Assembly: GCA_029968055.1 (NCBI GenBank)
Contig: JASCNX010000006.1
Span: 124,001-188,000 of the forward strand
Direction of reading: 5' to 3'
Length of the DNA stretch: 64,000 nucleotides
DNA from: Xenophilus aerolatus
Lineage (GTDB): Bacteria > Pseudomonadota > Gammaproteobacteria > Burkholderiales > Burkholderiaceae_C
In this document: in pieces, positions 40,297 through 48,861 of the stretch
Layout: every line of letters starts with the position of its first letter
Numbering within the stretch: position 1 is the stretch's first letter
The notes under the pieces: model-generated
What the model was told of the DNA's origin: nothing
What the model saw: only the letters and a program-made list of their open reading frames with translations
Databases searched by the model: none
Made by a program: the position numbers and the translations under genes

Positions 40297-42027
40297 ATGA
40301 ACACCGCCATCGACGACCGATCGCCCACCCCTGCGCCGTCCGCACGCGCGGGCGACGCCGCTGGCGGCCCCGTGCCGCCCGCGCCCACGGACGCGCTGCC
40401 GCCCTCGGTCGGCGCCTTCCACTACACCCGCTTCGCACCCCGGCTGCCCGTGCTGGACAGCGGCGTCGAGCCGCAGCGCCACCCCGTCGTGATCGCCGGC
40501 GGCGGCCCGGTGGGCATGGCGTTGGCGCTGGGCCTGGCCAACCATGGCGTGCGCAGCGTGATCCTGGAAGCCGACGACACGGTGTGCGTGGGCAGCCGCG
40601 CGGCCTGCATCTCGCGCCGCAGCCTGGAGATCGTGGAACGCCTGGGCGCCCTGCCGGCTTTCCTGGCCAAGGGCCTGCCCTGGAGCGCGGGCACGAGCTA
40701 CTACCAGACCACCGAGGTGTTCCGTTTCGAGATGCCCACCCACGCGCAGCAGAAGCTGCCGCCGATGATCAACCTCGAGCAGTACTACATCGAGCAGTAC
40801 CTGCTGGACGAGATCACCCGGCGCAACGCGGCGGAGCCCGGGCTGATCGACATCCGCTGGGGCACGGAACTCACGGGCTTCACCCAGGACGACCGCGGCA
40901 CGACGCTGCGGGCGCGCAACGCGCTGGGCGCGTACACGCTGCACGCCGGGTGGCTGGCGGCGTGCGACGGCGGCCAGAGCTTCGTGCGCAAGTCGCTGAA
41001 CCTCGCGCTCGAAGGCACGGCGTACGAGGGCCGCTACGTGATCATCGACATCGAGTTGCCGAGCAGTTACCCGACCGAGCGCCGCGCCTGGTTCGATCCG
41101 CCGTGGAACCGCGGCTCCACGGTGCTGATGCACCGCCAGCCCGACGACATCTGGCGCATCGACTACCAGCTGCGACCGGGCCAGAGCACCGAGGCCGCAC
41201 TCACGCCCGAGGCGGTGACCGAGTTCGTGCAGCGCCACCTCGACGCCATCGGCGAGGGCCACCTGCCGTGGAAGACGGTGTGGACCTCGGTGTACCGCGC
41301 CGGCGCGATGACGCTGGCCGACTACCGCCACGGGCGCATCCTCTTCGCCGGCAATGCGGCGCATGCGATGCCGATCTTCGGCGTGCGCGGGCTCAACTCG
41401 GGCTTCGACGATGCCGACAACCTGGCGTGGAAGCTTGCCGCCGTGGCACGCGGCGACTCGGATGCGGCCCTGCTCGACAGCTATTCGCAGGAGCGCATCG
41501 CCGCCTTCCACATCAACGCCGAGGCCGCGATGCGCAGCACCGAGTTCATGTCGCCGCCCTCGCGCGGCTTCGACTTGCTGCGCGAGGCGGCGCTGTCGCT
41601 GTCAGAAAGGCACCGCGGCATCGCGCAGCTCATCAACCCGCGGCAGACACAGGCCGTGCGCTACGACGGGTCGCCGCTGTCGAGTGCCGGCGACGACCTC
41701 GGCGCCGGTCCGCGGCCGGGCGAGGTGATGGGCGAGCAGCCGCTGCGCGCGGGCCATCTCACCGACCACATCGGTCCACGCTTCACGCTGCTGGTGCTGC
41801 AGCCGGGCGAAGAGGTGCTGCCGCTGCCGGCCGACCTGCCGGTGCACGTCGTGACTCTGGGCGACGCACAGTGCCCGCCCACCACCTTCGAGGCGCTGGG
41901 TGCCACGGCCGGCGCCGTGTACCTGTTGCGGCCCGACGGCCACGTGGCCGCACGCTGGCGCCGGCCGAGCGGCGAACAGATCGGTGCCGCGCAGCAGCGC
42001 GCCGCCGCACGGAAGGTGAACGCATGA
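40297..42027 (+). CDS. FAD-dependent aromatic monooxygenase (PheA/TfdB/MhpA family)
   Basis: 576 aa. Rossmann FAD motif VVIAGGGPVGMALALGLANHG (about 65-85), the DG motif ACDGGQSFVRKSL, and a GD-type motif FAGNAAHAMPIFGVRGLNSGFDDADNLAWKL in which the usual Asp of GDAAH is Asn. A C-terminal thioredoxin-like region follows. Flavin hydroxylase probably acting on a phenolic or related aromatic substrate. The first 60 residues are Pro/Ala-rich and poorly ordered. First gene of an operon with a DUF2783 gene and a Bug receptor, divergent from LuxR. Confidence 0.9.
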   Translation: MNTAIDDRSPTPAPSARAGDAAGGPVPPAPTDALPPSVGAFHYTRFAPRLPVLDSGVEPQRHPVVIAGGGPVGMALALGLANHGVRSVILEADDTVCVGSRAACISRRSLEIVERLGALPAFLAKGLPWSAGTSYYQTTEVFRFEMPTHAQQKLPPMINLEQYYIEQYLLDEITRRNAAEPGLIDIRWGTELTGFTQDDRGTTLRARNALGAYTLHAGWLAACDGGQSFVRKSLNLALEGTAYEGRYVIIDIELPSSYPTERRAWFDPPWNRGSTVLMHRQPDDIWRIDYQLRPGQSTEAALTPEAVTEFVQRHLDAIGEGHLPWKTVWTSVYRAGAMTLADYRHGRILFAGNAAHAMPIFGVRGLNSGFDDADNLAWKLAAVARGDSDAALLDSYSQERIAAFHINAEAAMRSTEFMSPPSRGFDLLREAALSLSERHRGIAQLINPRQTQAVRYDGSPLSSAGDDLGAGPRPGEVMGEQPLRAGHLTDHIGPRFTLLVLQPGEEVLPLPADLPVHVVTLGDAQCPPTTFEALGATAGAVYLLRPDGHVAARWRRPSGEQIGAAQQRAAARKVNA

Positions 42028-42251
42028 GCCCGCACACACTCGCCTCCGACGCCCGCGACCGCCTCTACGCGGCCTGTGCCAACGCCATCTCCGAGGCCGG
42101 TCCCGAACGCGAATCGCTGTTCCTCGCGCGCCTGGCGCTGCTGCTGTTCGAGCAGATCGGCGACGAGGCCAGGGGCCATCGCGCGCTGGCCGACGCGCTC
42201 GAAGCCCTGCCCGTACCATCGCTGTCCGCATCCGAACCACAAGGAGACTGA
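42024..42251 (+). CDS. DUF2783 family protein
   Basis: 75 aa, ATG overlapping the monooxygenase stop codon (ATGA). Helical: ESLFLARLALLLFEQIGDEARGHRALADALEAL matches the style of DUF2783 proteins (LNARLVLLLANHIGD), which are typically encoded directly behind TfdB-type flavin monooxygenases. Probably an accessory of the monooxygenase; function unproven. Confidence 0.72.
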   Translation: MSPHTLASDARDRLYAACANAISEAGPERESLFLARLALLLFEQIGDEARGHRALADALEALPVPSLSASEPQGD

Positions 42252-42255
42252 ATCC

Positions 42256-43236
42256 ATGCAACGCAGACATCTGCTGGCCACGCTGGCCTCCGGCGCCGCC
42301 CTGGCCGCCTCGCCCTTCGCCCGCGCGCAGAGCGCCAACTACCCCGACCAGATCATCAAGTGGGTGGTGCCCTACCCGGCCGGCGGCGGCACCGACGTGA
42401 TCGCGCGCTCGCTGGCCGAGGCCATGCGCCAGACGCTGGGGCAGCAGATCGTGATCGACAACCGCCCCGGTGCCTCGACCAACATCGGTGCCGACCTGGT
42501 CGCCAAGAGCAAGCCCGACGGCTACACCGTCATGTCGGCCGACAACGCCGTGCTGGCCTTCAACGAGCACCTGTTCGGCAAGCTGCCCTTCAACCCCGAG
42601 CGCGACTTCAGCTACATCGGCGCGATCGGCAAGTTCCCGCTGGCGCTCGTCGTCAACCCCGACTTCCCGGCCAAGGACTTCAAGGAGTTCCTCGCCTACG
42701 TGAAGGCCAACCCCGGCAAGGTGAACTACGCCTCGCCCGGCAACGGTTCGCCGCACCACCTGGCGATGGAGCTGTTCAAGAACCGCACCGGCACCTTCAT
42801 CACGCACATCCCCTACCGCGGCGCGGCGCCGGCCATGGCCGACGTGATGGGCGGCCAGGTGCCGTGCATGTTCCTGGACCTGGCCTCGGGGCTGCCGATC
42901 ATGCAGGGCAAGAAGGTGCGCGTGCTGGCCATCGGCTCGGGTGCGCGCAACAAGCTGCTGCCCGACGTGCCGACGCTGGCCGAGGTGGGCGTGCGCGATG
43001 CCGAGGTGTTCGCCTTCCAGGGCGTGCTGGGTCCGGCCGGGCTGCCGGCAAACGTGGTGAGCCGCCTCAACGGCGACCTGAACAAGGCGATGTCGACGCC
43101 CGCCGTGCTCAAGCGCTTTGCCGACTTCGGCATGGAAGCCATGCCCGGCACGCCGCAGCAGTTCCAGCAGCTGGCACGCGCCGAGTCCAAGCGCTGGGGC
43201 CCGGTGATCAAGGCCGCGGGCATCAAGCTCGATTGA
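42256..43236 (+). CDS. Bug/TctC family receptor
   Basis: 326 aa. AAGGAG at 42241-42246 precedes ATG 42256. Signal peptide RRHLLATLASGAALAASPFARAQ (twin Arg). Family motifs: KWVVPYPAGGGTDVIAR, IVIDNRPGAST, IPYRGAAPAMADVMGG. Periplasmic receptor for an aromatic or carboxylate substrate of the monooxygenase operon. Four bases separate it from the DUF2783 gene. Confidence 0.93.
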   Translation: MQRRHLLATLASGAALAASPFARAQSANYPDQIIKWVVPYPAGGGTDVIARSLAEAMRQTLGQQIVIDNRPGASTNIGADLVAKSKPDGYTVMSADNAVLAFNEHLFGKLPFNPERDFSYIGAIGKFPLALVVNPDFPAKDFKEFLAYVKANPGKVNYASPGNGSPHHLAMELFKNRTGTFITHIPYRGAAPAMADVMGGQVPCMFLDLASGLPIMQGKKVRVLAIGSGARNKLLPDVPTLAEVGVRDAEVFAFQGVLGPAGLPANVVSRLNGDLNKAMSTPAVLKRFADFGMEAMPGTPQQFQQLARAESKRWGPVIKAAGIKLD

Positions 43237-43237
43237 C

Positions 43238-43358
43238 TCCCCCCATGCCGCTTCGCGGCTCCCCCCTCTCTGGCGCCTTCGGCTTGGAGGGGGGCGCACC
43301 CAGCGGCCTGGCAGAGCCAGTTCCGCGGGTGCCTTGAGGGCTTCGCTGCGCTCGCCGG
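43238..43358 (-). repeat. ~120-bp intergenic repeat, copy B
   Basis: Reverse orientation relative to copy A (5312-5430): it starts CCCCCCATGCCGCTTCGCGG, contains CTCTCTGGCGCCTTCGGCTT and ends GGGCTTCGCTGCGCTCGCC. It sits directly behind the Bug receptor stop codon. Confidence 0.85.
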
Positions 43359-43420
43359 CCGCGCACACGGCGCATGCCCGATCAGTGCGCGGGGCCGCCG
43401 CTGTGCACTAAGCTCGCCGC

Positions 43421-44338
43421 ATGAGCACCCCCTCCTTCACCCCCAAGAATTACGCCGCCACGCCGCCCCGCCGCGTGGCTTTCCTCGGCCTCGGCGTCAT
43501 GGGCTACCCCATGGCGGCGCACCTGGCCAAGGCCGGGCACACCGTCACGGTCTACAACCGCACGCCGGCCAAGTCTGCCGCCTGGGTGCAGGAGCTCGGC
43601 GGCGCACCGCACGCCGCTGCGGCCACGCCGCGCGAAGCCGCCGCGAACGCCGAGATCGTCTTCTGCTGCGTGGGCAACGATGACGACCTGCGCTCGGTCG
43701 TGCTCGGCGCCGACGGCGCATTCGCCGGCATGCAGCCCGGTGCCGTGTTCGTCGACCACACCACCGCGTCCGCCGACGTGGCGCGCGAACTGGCCCAGGC
43801 CGCGCGTGCGCAAGGCCTGCAATTCATCGACGCGCCGGTCTCCGGCGGCCAGGCCGGCGCACAGAACGGCGTGTTGACCGTGATGTGCGGCGGCGACGCA
43901 GCCGCCTTCGCCCAGGTGCAGCCGGTCGTCGACGCCTTCGCGCGCGCCGTGACCCTGCTGGGCGAGAGCGGCGCCGGCCAGCTCGCCAAGATGGTCAACC
44001 AGATCTGCATCGCGGGCCTCGTGCAGGGTCTCTCGGAAGCCATCGCCTTCGGCCAGCGCGCGGGGCTGGACATGGAGCAGGTGCTGGGGGTCATCAGCAA
44101 GGGGGCGGCCCAGAGCTGGCAGATGGAGAACCGCGGCAAGACCATGATCGCCGGCAAGTTCGACTACGGCTTCGCGGTGGACTGGATGCGCAAGGACCTG
44201 GGCCTGGTCCTGGACGAGGCCAAGCGCAACGGCGCGCGCCTGCCGGTGACGGCGCTGGTGGACCAGTTCTATGCCGACGTGCAGCAGGCCGGTGGCCGCC
44301 GCTGGGACACGTCGAGCCTGATCACCCGCCTGAAATAG
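43421..44338 (+). CDS. NAD(P)-dependent beta-hydroxyacid dehydrogenase (3-hydroxyisobutyrate dehydrogenase family)
   Basis: 305 aa. Rossmann GLGVMGYPMAAHLAKAGHTV at the N-terminus, substrate motif FIDAPVSGGQAGAQNG, catalytic Lys in GAGQLAKMVNQI. Residues 170-295 are the helical C-terminal domain. Substrate among 3-hydroxyisobutyrate, tartronate semialdehyde, glyoxylate-type or similar. Possibly part of the monooxygenase catabolic cluster upstream, separated by a repeat, but its promoter could be independent. Confidence 0.9.
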   Translation: MSTPSFTPKNYAATPPRRVAFLGLGVMGYPMAAHLAKAGHTVTVYNRTPAKSAAWVQELGGAPHAAAATPREAAANAEIVFCCVGNDDDLRSVVLGADGAFAGMQPGAVFVDHTTASADVARELAQAARAQGLQFIDAPVSGGQAGAQNGVLTVMCGGDAAAFAQVQPVVDAFARAVTLLGESGAGQLAKMVNQICIAGLVQGLSEAIAFGQRAGLDMEQVLGVISKGAAQSWQMENRGKTMIAGKFDYGFAVDWMRKDLGLVLDEAKRNGARLPVTALVDQFYADVQQAGGRRWDTSSLITRLK

Positions 44339-44369
44339 GCGCGCGCTTCTTCGGCCTGAAAGATTTCCC

Positions 44370-45158
44370 TCAGCGCACCGGCGTGGTCACCACGCCCGGC
44401 TGCGGCTGGGGCGAGACCTGCACCGGCGCCCCGGGCTGCGGCTGGCCCGGCAGCGGCTGCATGGGCGGCAGCGGCACGCGCGAGCCGCTGCTGTTGCTGC
44501 CGTCGACGGCCGAGGGCTGCAGGCCCGTGCCGCCTTCCACAGCGCCCTGGCCGAGCTGCTGCTCGCTGATGACTTCCACCGCGCGCACCACCTTCTGCAC
44601 GCCCGACACGCTGCGCGCGATGTCGGTTGCGCGGTCGAGTTCGCGGCGCGTGGCCAGGCCCATGATGTAGACCACGCCACCTTCGGTCACGACCTTGAAG
44701 GAGTTGGCGAAGATGTCCTTGGCGTCGAGCAGCGAGGCCTTCACCTTGCCCGTGATGTAGGTGTCGTTGGAGCGCTGCGCGATGCCCAGCGCGGGGCCGA
44801 CCACCACCTCGTCGACCACCGAGCGCACGTTGGGGGTGCTGCGCACCACCTCCTCGGCGCGGCGCTTGTCGGCCTCGCTGCCGACGGTGCCGATCATCAG
44901 CACCTGGCGGTTGTAGCTCACGGTGGTGATGTTCATGGTGTCGTTGGCGATGTCGCGGATGCGCGCTGCCGAGCGCAGCTCGATCGACTGGTCGTCGAGC
45001 TGCGCACCCGAGGTGCGGCGGTCGGTCGCGACCATGCCGGCACCGGCCACCGCCGCGCCGCCGACCACCAGCGGCACGCAGCCCGACAGCGAGGCGACCA
45101 GCGTCGCACCGGCGAGCGCGGCGGCAAGGGGACGGAAGGTGGCTTGGATGCGGGTCAT
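44370..45158 (-). CDS. dolP: BON-domain lipoprotein (DolP/YraP-like)
   Basis: 262 aa from ATG 45158. Lipobox LSGC after TLVAS. Two BON domains: first about 45-115 (IRDIANDTMNITTVSYNRQVLMIGTV), second about 125-195 (GKVKASLLDAKDIFANSFKVVTEGGVVYIMGLATRRE). The last 60 residues are Pro/Gln-rich (LPPMQPLPGQPQPGAP). DolP homologues reside at the outer membrane or division site and support envelope integrity. Genes behind it (diaA-like, yraN) match the E. coli yraL-yraN-diaA-yraP order, so the name is used by synteny. Confidence 0.87.
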   Translation of the reverse strand: MTRIQATFRPLAAALAGATLVASLSGCVPLVVGGAAVAGAGMVATDRRTSGAQLDDQSIELRSAARIRDIANDTMNITTVSYNRQVLMIGTVGSEADKRRAEEVVRSTPNVRSVVDEVVVGPALGIAQRSNDTYITGKVKASLLDAKDIFANSFKVVTEGGVVYIMGLATRRELDRATDIARSVSGVQKVVRAVEVISEQQLGQGAVEGGTGLQPSAVDGSNSSGSRVPLPPMQPLPGQPQPGAPVQVSPQPQPGVVTTPVR

Positions 45159-45312
45159 GAGGAGGTTCCTGGGCTGGATGCAATGGATGCGGTTGGGACG
45201 TGCAGCGCTGGGCGCGGGGGCGCGGCTGACTCGGGGCGCAGGGGCCGCAGAAAGTTTAGCCCAGCGACCGCGCCGCGCCTGTGTCAATGGGTGCCGGTGC
45301 CACGGGGTTCAC

Positions 45313-45936
45313 TCACTCGACCGCCAGCACGTCGCCGTCGGGGTCGCCGAGCAATTGCGCATCGACACCGTCGCACAGGCAGTGGAGTGCCGTCAGGTGC
45401 ACCTCGTGCACGCGCAGCGCGCGTTCGTGCGGCACGCAGATCTGCACGTCGGTCTCGCGCAAGGCGCGGCCCACGGCACCGCCTGCACCGCTGCCGACGC
45501 CGCCAGTCAACGCGATCACGGTCATGTCGCGCTCGTGCGCGGCCAGCACGGCCGACAGCACGCAGGCCGATTCGCCGCTGGGGCTGAGCACCAGCAGCAC
45601 GTCGCCGGCCTCGCCCAGCGCGCGCAGCTGGCGCGCGAAGGCCTGCGGATCGGCCGCGGCACGCGTGTCCGCGGCCGGGTCGTCGGCGATGCCGGGCAAG
45701 GCCAGGGCGGCCAGGGCAGGACGCTCGCGCTCGAAGCGGCCGACGAACTGGGCCGCGAACTGGGCCGCCAGCAGGCCGGATACGCCGGCGCCGCAGGCCA
45801 GCACCTTGCCCCCGCTGGTCACGCAGGCCAGCAGCGCCTGCACGGCCTGCGAGAGGGGTTTGCTGAGGGACGGACCGCCTTGGTACTTGAGGTCGGCACT
45901 GTCGATGAAATGCTGCTGAATGCGTTGCTCGAGCAT
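45313..45936 (-). CDS. diaA: SIS-domain protein, DiaA/phosphoheptose-isomerase-like
   Basis: 207 aa from ATG 45936. SIS domain fold: KVLACGAGVSGLLAAQFAAQFVGRFERERPAL, VLLVLSPSGESACVL, VIALTGGVGS. The usual GNGGSA loop reads GAGVSG and several sugar-binding residues are changed, so the isomerase activity is doubtful; this fits DiaA-like non-enzymatic members (replication initiation partner) found at this locus. Between yraN and dolP genes on the same strand. Confidence 0.83.
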   Translation of the reverse strand: MLEQRIQQHFIDSADLKYQGGPSLSKPLSQAVQALLACVTSGGKVLACGAGVSGLLAAQFAAQFVGRFERERPALAALALPGIADDPAADTRAAADPQAFARQLRALGEAGDVLLVLSPSGESACVLSAVLAAHERDMTVIALTGGVGSGAGGAVGRALRETDVQICVPHERALRVHEVHLTALHCLCDGVDAQLLGDPDGDVLAVE

Positions 45937-45950
45937 GGGGATAGATTTGA

Positions 45951-46066
45951 CATCCCCCATGCCGCTTCGCGGTTCCCCCTTCTTCCGCACGCGGGAAGGG
46001 GGCGCACCCGGTGGCCTGGCCAAGCCAGTTCCACGGGTGCCCTGAGGGCTTCGCTGCGCTCGCCGT
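45951..46066 (-). repeat. ~120-bp intergenic repeat, copy C
   Basis: Same orientation as copy B. Starts CATCCCCCATGCCGCTTCGC, ends GGGCTTCGCTGCGCTCGCC; the internal block is replaced (CTTCTTCCGCACGCGGGAAG instead of the TCTCTGGCGCC block). Sits between the diaA-like and yraN genes. Confidence 0.85.
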
Positions 46067-46133
46067 TCGGCTTTGCGTTGTGGTGGCGGCGCACGGTGCC
46101 GAATAAAGCCGGAATGATAGATCGCCCTCACCC

Positions 46134-46511
46134 TCACTCGGCGTCGAAGGCGGCCCGCAGCCAGGTGATGCGATCCTCGACCAGCACCGCATCGAAGCGG
46201 CAGGGCGGCGGCGACGCGAGCCGCATGAGGTAGTGCCGCGCCGCGAACACGATGCGCCGCCGCTTGGTGGCGGTGATGCTCGCCGCCGCGCCACCGTATG
46301 CGGCGTTGCCCCGGCGGCGGACCTCGACGAAGACCAGCGTGCCGTCGCGCTCGCGCAGGATCAGGTCCACCTCGCCGCCGCCGCGGCCCGGCGTCCGATA
46401 ATTGCGCGCCACCAGCCGCAGGCCTGCCGCCTGCAGGTGCGCGAGCGCGGCGTCCTCCGCCGCGTCGCCCACGGCCTTGGTGGTGCGGCTGCGGCCGAAC
46501 AGAAAACCCAT
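46134..46511 (-). CDS. yraN: UPF0102/YraN family endonuclease-like protein
   Basis: 125 aa, usual length. Core motifs of the restriction-endonuclease-like fold: GDAAEDAALAHLQAAGLRLVARNYR, GEVDLILRERDGTLVFVEVRRRG (D-ExK-like: EVD then FVEVR) and ITATKRRRIV. Ortholog of yraN; its ATG overlaps the rsmI ATG on the other strand within CCATGG. Confidence 0.92.
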   Translation of the reverse strand: MGFLFGRSRTTKAVGDAAEDAALAHLQAAGLRLVARNYRTPGRGGGEVDLILRERDGTLVFVEVRRRGNAAYGGAAASITATKRRRIVFAARHYLMRLASPPPCRFDAVLVEDRITWLRAAFDAE

Positions 46512-47466
46512 GGTGAATGCCCTCCCCTCCTCCGCCGGTTTCGGCGCTGCCCTGCAGGCCGCGCGAGATGCCGCGGGTGCGCAGCATTATCCGCAGGGCA
46601 CGCTCTACGTCGTCGCCACGCCCATCGGCAACCTGGCCGACATCACGCTGCGGGCGCTGCACGTGCTGGCGCACGTGGCCGATGCCATTGCCTGCGAGGA
46701 CACGCGCCATACCCAGCAGCTGCTGCGGGCCTACGGCATCGACCGGCCGGGCGCGCAGCTCATCGCCGTGCACCAGCACAACGAGGCCGAGGCCGCGCAG
46801 GCCGTCGTCGCGCGCCTGCAGCAGGGCCAACGCATCGCCTACGTCAGCGATGCCGGCACGCCCGGCGTGAGCGACCCCGGCGCACGGCTGGTGGCCGCCG
46901 TGCGCGCCGACGGCCGGCGCGTGCTGCCGCTGCCGGGCGCCAGCAGCGTGACGACGCTGGTCGGCGCGGCCGGCCTGGTGGGCGGCGAGGCCGAAGGCAC
47001 GGGCTTCATCTTTGCCGGTTTCCTGCCGAACAAGGCGGCCGAGCGCGACCGCGCGATCCAGGCGCTCTCCACGGAGCCACGCCCCGTGTTGCTGCTGGAG
47101 GCGCCGCACCGCATCGAAGCCCTGGCGCGCGCGCTGGCGGTGCTGGGGCCGCGCGACGTGACCGTGGGACGCGAGCTGACCAAGCAGTTCGAGGAGATCG
47201 ATACCGTGCCGGCCGAGGCGCTGGCGGGCTGGCTGTCGGCCTCGCCGCAGCGCACGCGCGGCGAGTTCGCGCTGGTGCTGCATCCGCTCGCCGAGGTGAT
47301 CGACGGCACCGGCCCGGACGCCGAGGCGCAGCGCGTTCTGCGCCTGCTGCTGGCCGAGATGCCGACCAAGGCAGCGGTGAAGCTGGCGGCCGACATCACG
47401 AAGGCGTCCCGCAACGCGCTCTATGCCCTGGCCTTGCAATGGAAGGGCGACGGCCACTCGGGCTGA
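46510..47466 (+). CDS. rsmI: 16S rRNA (cytidine1402-2'-O)-methyltransferase
   Basis: 318 aa from ATG 46510; GTG 46513 is a near-equal alternative. About 28 residues precede the conserved start GTLYVVATPIGNLADITLRA. Other family motifs: ACEDTRHTQQLL, IAYVSDAGTPGVSDPG, PLPGASSVTTL, GFLPNKAAERD and GRELTKQFEEI. It methylates C1402 of 16S rRNA with S-adenosylmethionine. Divergent from yraN with overlapping start codons. Confidence 0.95.
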   Translation: MVNALPSSAGFGAALQAARDAAGAQHYPQGTLYVVATPIGNLADITLRALHVLAHVADAIACEDTRHTQQLLRAYGIDRPGAQLIAVHQHNEAEAAQAVVARLQQGQRIAYVSDAGTPGVSDPGARLVAAVRADGRRVLPLPGASSVTTLVGAAGLVGGEAEGTGFIFAGFLPNKAAERDRAIQALSTEPRPVLLLEAPHRIEALARALAVLGPRDVTVGRELTKQFEEIDTVPAEALAGWLSASPQRTRGEFALVLHPLAEVIDGTGPDAEAQRVLRLLLAEMPTKAAVKLAADITKASRNALYALALQWKGDGHSG

Positions 47467-47536
47467 CGCGGCGGGCCGGTTCTCGACCGCGGCTGCACAG
47501 GCGCGATGCACGTCGCAGGCGGTCGGCTCTTGAAAC

Positions 47537-48307
47537 TCAGCCGTCCAGCTCGGGGTAGTGGCGGAAGATGCCTTCCTCGTTGAAGGGGATGCGACGCGGG
47601 CTCTCGAGGTAGGCCTTCACGCGCTCGCGACGCGCCACGTTCCGGTGCAGGCGCGCGACCGCGGGCGTGTCGGCCAGCACGCGCGCCGTGGCGCGGGGGA
47701 AGGCGTAGCGCAGGCCGGCCACGAGCTGGAACAGCGACAGGTCGGCATAGCTCAGCGCATCGCCGACCAGGTGCGTGTCGCCCGCCGGGTTGCGCTGCAG
47801 GATGCGCTCGAACCAGTGCAGGAACTTCGGGATGCGCTCCTCGCGGAAGGCACGGCTGCGTTCCAGCGCCGCCTCGCGCTGGTCCTCGTAGTACGCGCTG
47901 GTGGCCAGCGGATGGTGCGTGTCGTGCGCCTCGGCCACCGCGTCGGCGATGGTGAGCTGCAATTGGTGCGTCCATACGCGGTCGGCTTCGGATTCGCCCA
48001 CCAGCCCCAGCCGTGGGCCGAGGTACAGCAGGATGGCCGCCGTCTGGCCCACCACGACGTCGCCGTCGACCAGGAACGGCGGTGCGAAGGCCGGTCGCGT
48101 GGTGCGGGGATCGCCGAGCGACTTCATCAGCGCGTCCTCGCCGCCGCCCTGGGTGGGCGTGCCGCGCGCCACATCCACATAGGGCGCGCCGGCGGCCTCC
48201 AGGGCCAGGCGCACGAATTCGCCCCGCCCCTGGATCGTGGGCCAGTAGTGCAGGCGATAGGGCTCGGGATGGGAAGCGGGAGCGGGAGCAGGTGTGGACC
48301 GGGTCAT
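47537..48307 (-). CDS. Glutathione S-transferase family protein
   Basis: 256 aa. Thioredoxin-like N-domain with YRLHYWPTIQGRGEFVRLALEAAG (Tyr/Arg active-site region), PPFLVDGDVVVGQTAAILLYLG (cis-Pro and Gln-Thr), then an all-helical domain (ALSYADLSLFQLVAGLRYAF). Resembles mu/sigma-like GSTs. Convergent with rsmI; 70 bp gap. Confidence 0.87.
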   Translation of the reverse strand: MTRSTPAPAPASHPEPYRLHYWPTIQGRGEFVRLALEAAGAPYVDVARGTPTQGGGEDALMKSLGDPRTTRPAFAPPFLVDGDVVVGQTAAILLYLGPRLGLVGESEADRVWTHQLQLTIADAVAEAHDTHHPLATSAYYEDQREAALERSRAFREERIPKFLHWFERILQRNPAGDTHLVGDALSYADLSLFQLVAGLRYAFPRATARVLADTPAVARLHRNVARRERVKAYLESPRRIPFNEEGIFRHYPELDG

Positions 48308-48455
48308 GGGCGAAGGATGCCGTGATGCCTTGCGAGCGCAAGTCGGCCATCCGCCGGTTTACCTTTGGACACCATGCCGCGTCGGCGGCGGCGATCGCCG
48401 CTGCGTTGTGAAGGCCTGGGCGGTCCATCGCACCGCCGCTTGCAGGAGCCCTTCC

Positions 48456-48782
48456 ATGTCTTCCCGTGTTTCCAAATTCGTCGCCGCTGCGATCGCGGCA
48501 GCGGGCCTGCTGGCCGTGGGCGCGGCCCAGGCCCACGTGTCGTGGTCGGTCGGTGTGGGCCTGCCCGGCGTCGCCGTCGGCGTGGCCGAGCCCTACTACG
48601 CGCCCGCCCCGGTCTACAGCGCGCCGCCCGCGTACTACGCCCCGCCGCCGGTGTACTACCGGCCCGCGGCCCCCGTGTACTACCGTCCGCCCCCACCGGC
48701 CTACTACCGGCCCGCCCCCGTGTACTACGGTCCGGCACCGGGGTACTACCGCCCCTCCGGCGTGACCTTCTACGGGCCCTGA
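48456..48782 (+). CDS. Exported Tyr/Pro-rich repeat protein
   Basis: 108 aa from ATG 48456, preceded by GGAGCC. Signal peptide SRVSKFVAAAIAAAGLLAVGAAQAH. The mature part (about 30-108) is built of short repeats of Pro-Val-Tyr-Tyr or Ala-Tyr-Tyr with prolines (YYAPPPVYYRPAAPVYYR). Similar exported proteins are common in Burkholderiales, function unknown. Terminator directly downstream. Confidence 0.8.
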   Translation: MSSRVSKFVAAAIAAAGLLAVGAAQAHVSWSVGVGLPGVAVGVAEPYYAPAPVYSAPPAYYAPPPVYYRPAAPVYYRPPPPAYYRPAPVYYGPAPGYYRPSGVTFYGP

Positions 48783-48826
48783 GGCCCCACGCAGACGCGT
48801 CGCACGAAGGCGCGTCGACCCAAAGA

Positions 48827-48861
48827 AAAAGGCCGGAAGCTGTTGCAGCTTCCGGCCTTTT
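48827..48861 (+). terminator. Strong intrinsic terminator
   Basis: AAAAGGCCGGAAGCTG-TTG-CAGCTTCCGGCCTTTT, 16-bp perfect stem with a 3-nt loop and a T-run formed by the arm itself. Likely bidirectional. Marks the edge of the housekeeping block. Confidence 0.9.

Noticed and set aside
46234-47558. Plus-strand open frame of about 440 codons overlapping rsmI and yraN
   Set aside because: Out of frame with rsmI; low-complexity.
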